Positions 7,380-8,665 of a DNA stretch of 8,665 nt are shown piece by piece. Each line of letters begins with the position of its first letter. Within the stretch, counting starts at the first letter, position 1. Source of the stretch: JANQRV01 sp964533785 (GTDB taxonomy: Bacteria; Bacteroidota; Bacteroidia; Chitinophagales; Saprospiraceae); NCBI GenBank assembly GCA_964533785.1, contig CAZHNG010000289.1, forward strand, positions 1 to 8,665, written 5' to 3'. The notes under the pieces were generated by a model. It was not told the DNA's origin. It did no database searches and saw nothing but the letters and a program-made list of their open reading frames with translations. Position numbers and translations under genes: made by a program.

Positions 7380-7393
7380 CTGTACTTGATTTT

Positions 7394-7454
7394 AGCCTGG
7401 ATTATTCATGGGTTCTTCGTAGTAGATTAACTCATGAATAATCTGGGTTAGGCT
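7394..7454. repeat. MITE-like large hairpin
   Basis: The left arm GGATTATTCATG (7399-7410) pairs with CATGAATAATCT (7433-7444) at 11 of 12 positions. The stem continues inward through GGTT (7411-7414)/AACT (7429-7432) with one G-T pair. Beyond a 5-nt bulge on the right side, AGCCT (7394-7398)/AGGCT (7450-7454) closes the base. It encodes no protein and shows no obvious target-site duplication. It resembles a miniature inverted-repeat element or a transposon end, but I cannot name a family. It lies inside the pair of inverted 9-bp-unit arrays. Confidence 0.7.
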
Positions 7455-7481
7455 CCCACCTTTTAAGTACTCACCCCCCAG

Positions 7482-7518
7482 ATCTGCGACTATCCGCGCC
7501 ATCTGCGTCATCAGCGTT
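7482..7518 (-). repeat. 9-bp-unit array, junction 2, middle copy
   Basis: Read on the - strand, the units are aacg-CTGAT, gacg-CAGAT, ggcg-CGGAT and a 10-nt agtcg-CAGAT. The surrounding 43 bp (7481-7523) matches 7583-7625 at 36 of 43 positions in the same orientation. The unit order and the 10-nt last unit are shared with both other arrays at this junction, which argues for copying of whole arrays rather than independent unit expansion. Confidence 0.85.
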
Positions 7519-7583
7519 CAATCCTGGTGTATTTTTATGAACCTGAACTAGATTAAGTATTCTGCCTCTAATACCCCAGTACG

Positions 7584-7620
7584 ATCTGCGACTATCCGTC
7601 TTATCCGCGTCATCCGCGTT
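7584..7620 (-). repeat. 9-bp-unit array, junction 2, right arm
   Basis: On the - strand the units are aacg-CGGAT, gacg-CGGAT, aaga-CGGAT and a 10-nt agtcg-CAGAT. The array ends 3 nt from the PPTase stop codon (7624-7626), much as the first junction's array ends 5 nt from the recQ stop. It is the inverted partner of 7343-7379. Confidence 0.85.
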
Positions 7621-7623
7621 CCA

Positions 7624-8226
7624 TCAGATGGCACACCAGCAAACCGCTCCCTGCCGCCCGTGGTGTGTGATAGAAAGGTGAAAGGGTAATTTTTGTTCCT
7701 TGTAATAAGCAACAGGTACTCCATTTTTCTTTAGAATACGGATTGAATTGGTTTTACAGGTACTGTTTTTATGAAGACGGTTAGCAAGTGTTTGATAGCA
7801 GAGCCGGCTTTGTTGTTGTGGTTGATCATTGGGGAACTTCAAAAAAGAATGCTGCATTTTGGACAGGAGGGCGGGGTCAACCGAGACAAAAGCATAGATA
7901 TACCGGTTATCAATTAGAAGCCGGCCAAAAAGGATTTGGTCACCATGGATAACTTGAAATGATTGGTGAGCCTTGCTATCTAAAGCATCAGCAAAAGTTA
8001 CTGAAAATTCTTTTGGACGAAAAGGAGGAATAGGTTCTTCTTTATAGGCCGCTTTGTAAGCACTTTCTTTAGCTGCCCAGGCACTCCACAAATAAAGAAA
8101 AGGCGCCGCATGGTTTTTAAAACACTCCGTCTCTTTCACATCCAATACCTTACCTGCAAACTTTTTTAACCTTAGCTTGTCGTATTTTAAGAGTGCTTTG
8201 ATGAAGATCAGATCATTGCCGATCAT
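7624..8226 (-). CDS. 4'-phosphopantetheinyl transferase (AcpS-like motif order)
   Basis: The enzyme transfers the 4'-phosphopantetheine arm of coenzyme A to a serine of a carrier protein. This 200-aa protein has GNDL near the N-terminus (metal ligand D5), WSAWAAKESAYKA (47-59; metal ligand E54 and conserved K58), and a C-terminal PFHLSITHHG (181-190). That order, with the SxxHH-like motif last, follows AcpS; in Sfp-type enzymes a similar motif comes before GxD. The length is well above AcpS (~120 aa), with an insert between about 60 and 160. Proteins of this size beginning MIGND occur beside carrier proteins in Bacteroidota pigment or lipid clusters (from memory). Its ATG overlaps the ACP stop as ATGA, so the two are translationally coupled and the ACP is the likely substrate. 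The protein ends beside a repeat array. Confidence 0.85.
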   Translation of the reverse strand: MIGNDLIFIKALLKYDKLRLKKFAGKVLDVKETECFKNHAAPFLYLWSAWAAKESAYKAAYKEEPIPPFRPKEFSVTFADALDSKAHQSFQVIHGDQILFGRLLIDNRYIYAFVSVDPALLSKMQHSFLKFPNDQPQQQSRLCYQTLANRLHKNSTCKTNSIRILKKNGVPVAYYKEQKLPFHLSITHHGRQGAVCWCAI

Positions 8227-8483
8227 GCTTTGGCTTTGATTTGCTCCGTAATTACGTCGATAGCATCTTTAACCGTAAGCATTTTTTCGGCTTGTTCATC
8301 ATCAATTTCGATATCGAACTCCGTTTCAACGTCGATAATAATATCCACCAGGTTGGCAGAATTGACTTTTAAATCTCTTAATAAATCTGTATCAGGATTG
8401 ATATTATTAAAGGCTTCGTGATCCTGAACATAGGGTTCCATAATGGTTCGCAATTTCTCCTGGATAGCTTCTCTAGTCATCAT
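8223..8483 (-). CDS. acyl carrier protein with NSA in place of DSL
   Basis: This 86-aa carrier protein has the small acidic four-helix ACP fold and holds acyl intermediates on a phosphopantetheine arm. The attachment serine is S42 in DLKVNSANLVDIIIDVE (37-53), where most ACPs have DSL. The remaining features are typical: an acidic helix II (DVETEFDIEIDDE) and MLTVKDAIDVI (68-78). From memory, this NSANLVDI variant matches ACPs of flexirubin/dialkylresorcinol-type clusters in Bacteroidota rather than the housekeeping AcpP of fatty-acid synthesis, so I give no acpP symbol. The protein starts with two adjacent ATG codons. It is the first gene of a two-gene unit with the PPTase (4-nt overlap). 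Upstream lie a TCTAG-rich palindrome and repeat R2. The cluster assignment is inference, since no synthase gene is in view. Confidence 0.9.
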   Translation of the reverse strand: MMTREAIQEKLRTIMEPYVQDHEAFNNINPDTDLLRDLKVNSANLVDIIIDVETEFDIEIDDEQAEKMLTVKDAIDVITEQIKAKA

Positions 8484-8531
8484 AATTTGAAAAATAATTT
8501 TAGGCTATTAGATATTTGGATTTTTGACCTA

Positions 8532-8548
8532 GACACTAGACTCTAGAA
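8532..8548. repeat. palindromic motif inverted relative to R2
   Basis: This 17-bp stretch upstream of the ACP gene is the reverse complement of 8637-8653 inside R2, with one mismatch. It contains CTAGACTCTAG (8536-8546), the complement of the palindrome in R1 and R2. The two arms could form a cruciform, or on the - strand transcript a stem with a G-U at the mismatch, with an 88-nt loop. It could equally be a binding site present in two orientations. Confidence 0.6.
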
Positions 8549-8560
8549 AACAAAACGCTC

Positions 8561-8665
8561 ATATTCAATGGATATCCATTTTTCAGAATCAATAAATTTC
8601 CGTTGATTGTCAAGTAGTTAGAATTTTTAGTCTAACTTCTAGAGTCTAGCGTCAAAAGTCTAGTA
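8561..8665 (+). repeat. ~105-bp long direct repeat, right copy (R2)
   Basis: This is the second copy of the sequence at 3-107, in the same orientation and about 94% identical. It runs to the last base of the window, so its true end is not visible. R1 is followed 26 nt later by a start codon on the same strand, so a + strand gene may likewise begin shortly after position 8665. It lies divergently upstream of the ACP gene, whose promoter should be within 8484-8560 or in the repeat itself. Confidence 0.9.

Noticed and set aside
7394..7454. Hairpin as an integron attC site
   Set aside because: There are no paired attC core sites, no integrase and no cassette-like ORF arrangement.
1..8665. Window as a circular element closed by its terminal repeats
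   Set aside because: The end copies differ by about four substitutions and two indels, so they are not overlapping ends of one circle. No replication, mobilisation or integrase gene is present.

Overview
The window looks like chromosomal DNA from a Bacteroidota bacterium, possibly the Saprospirales/Lewinella side; the lineage is inferred. The reasons are A-rich leaders without strong Shine-Dalgarno sites, a ppk1-recQ pair, a lipoprotein of Bacteroidota type, and an acyl carrier protein (ACP) plus phosphopantetheinyl transferase pair like those in flexirubin/dialkylresorcinol-type clusters of this phylum. No rRNA, tRNA, CRISPR array or intact transposase was seen.

Layout. Positions 3-107 carry a ~105-bp repeat (R1) whose second copy (R2, 8561-8665) fills the right edge. 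Downstream of R1 are two + strand genes: a Tat-exported HisC-like aminotransferase (134-1261) and a secreted DinB-fold protein (1301-1900). They converge on a - strand pair, ppk1 (6137-4011) followed after 4 nt by recQ (4006-2051). A 354-bp divergent spacer (6138-6491) holds several dyads. Then come a + strand lipoprotein (6492-7106) and, overlapping its end in another frame, what looks like the severed C-terminal tail of a sigma factor (~7081-7353). The right end is a - strand ACP-PPTase pair (8483-7624) with an ATGA overlap.

The most unusual structure is non-coding. Both convergent junctions (1901-2045 and 7343-7620) are filled by arrays built from 9-bp units of the form N4-CGGAT. Each array has four units, and there are three arrays per junction. 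They are placed in both orientations so that the outermost arrays face inward from the flanking stop codons. At the DinB/recQ junction the element begins on the base after one stop codon and ends 5 nt from the other. At the second junction a large MITE-like hairpin (7394-7454) sits between the arrays. This is repeat architecture, perhaps a bidirectional terminator or a non-autonomous element, and not a demonstrated system.

How the genes work together: Ppk1 makes polyphosphate and RecQ unwinds DNA, and they are probably co-transcribed. The PPTase probably converts the adjacent ACP to its holo form for a fatty-acid- or polyketide-like pathway whose other genes would lie outside the window. The exported aminotransferase and DinB protein may share a transcript. 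I see no defence or mobile system with protein machinery.
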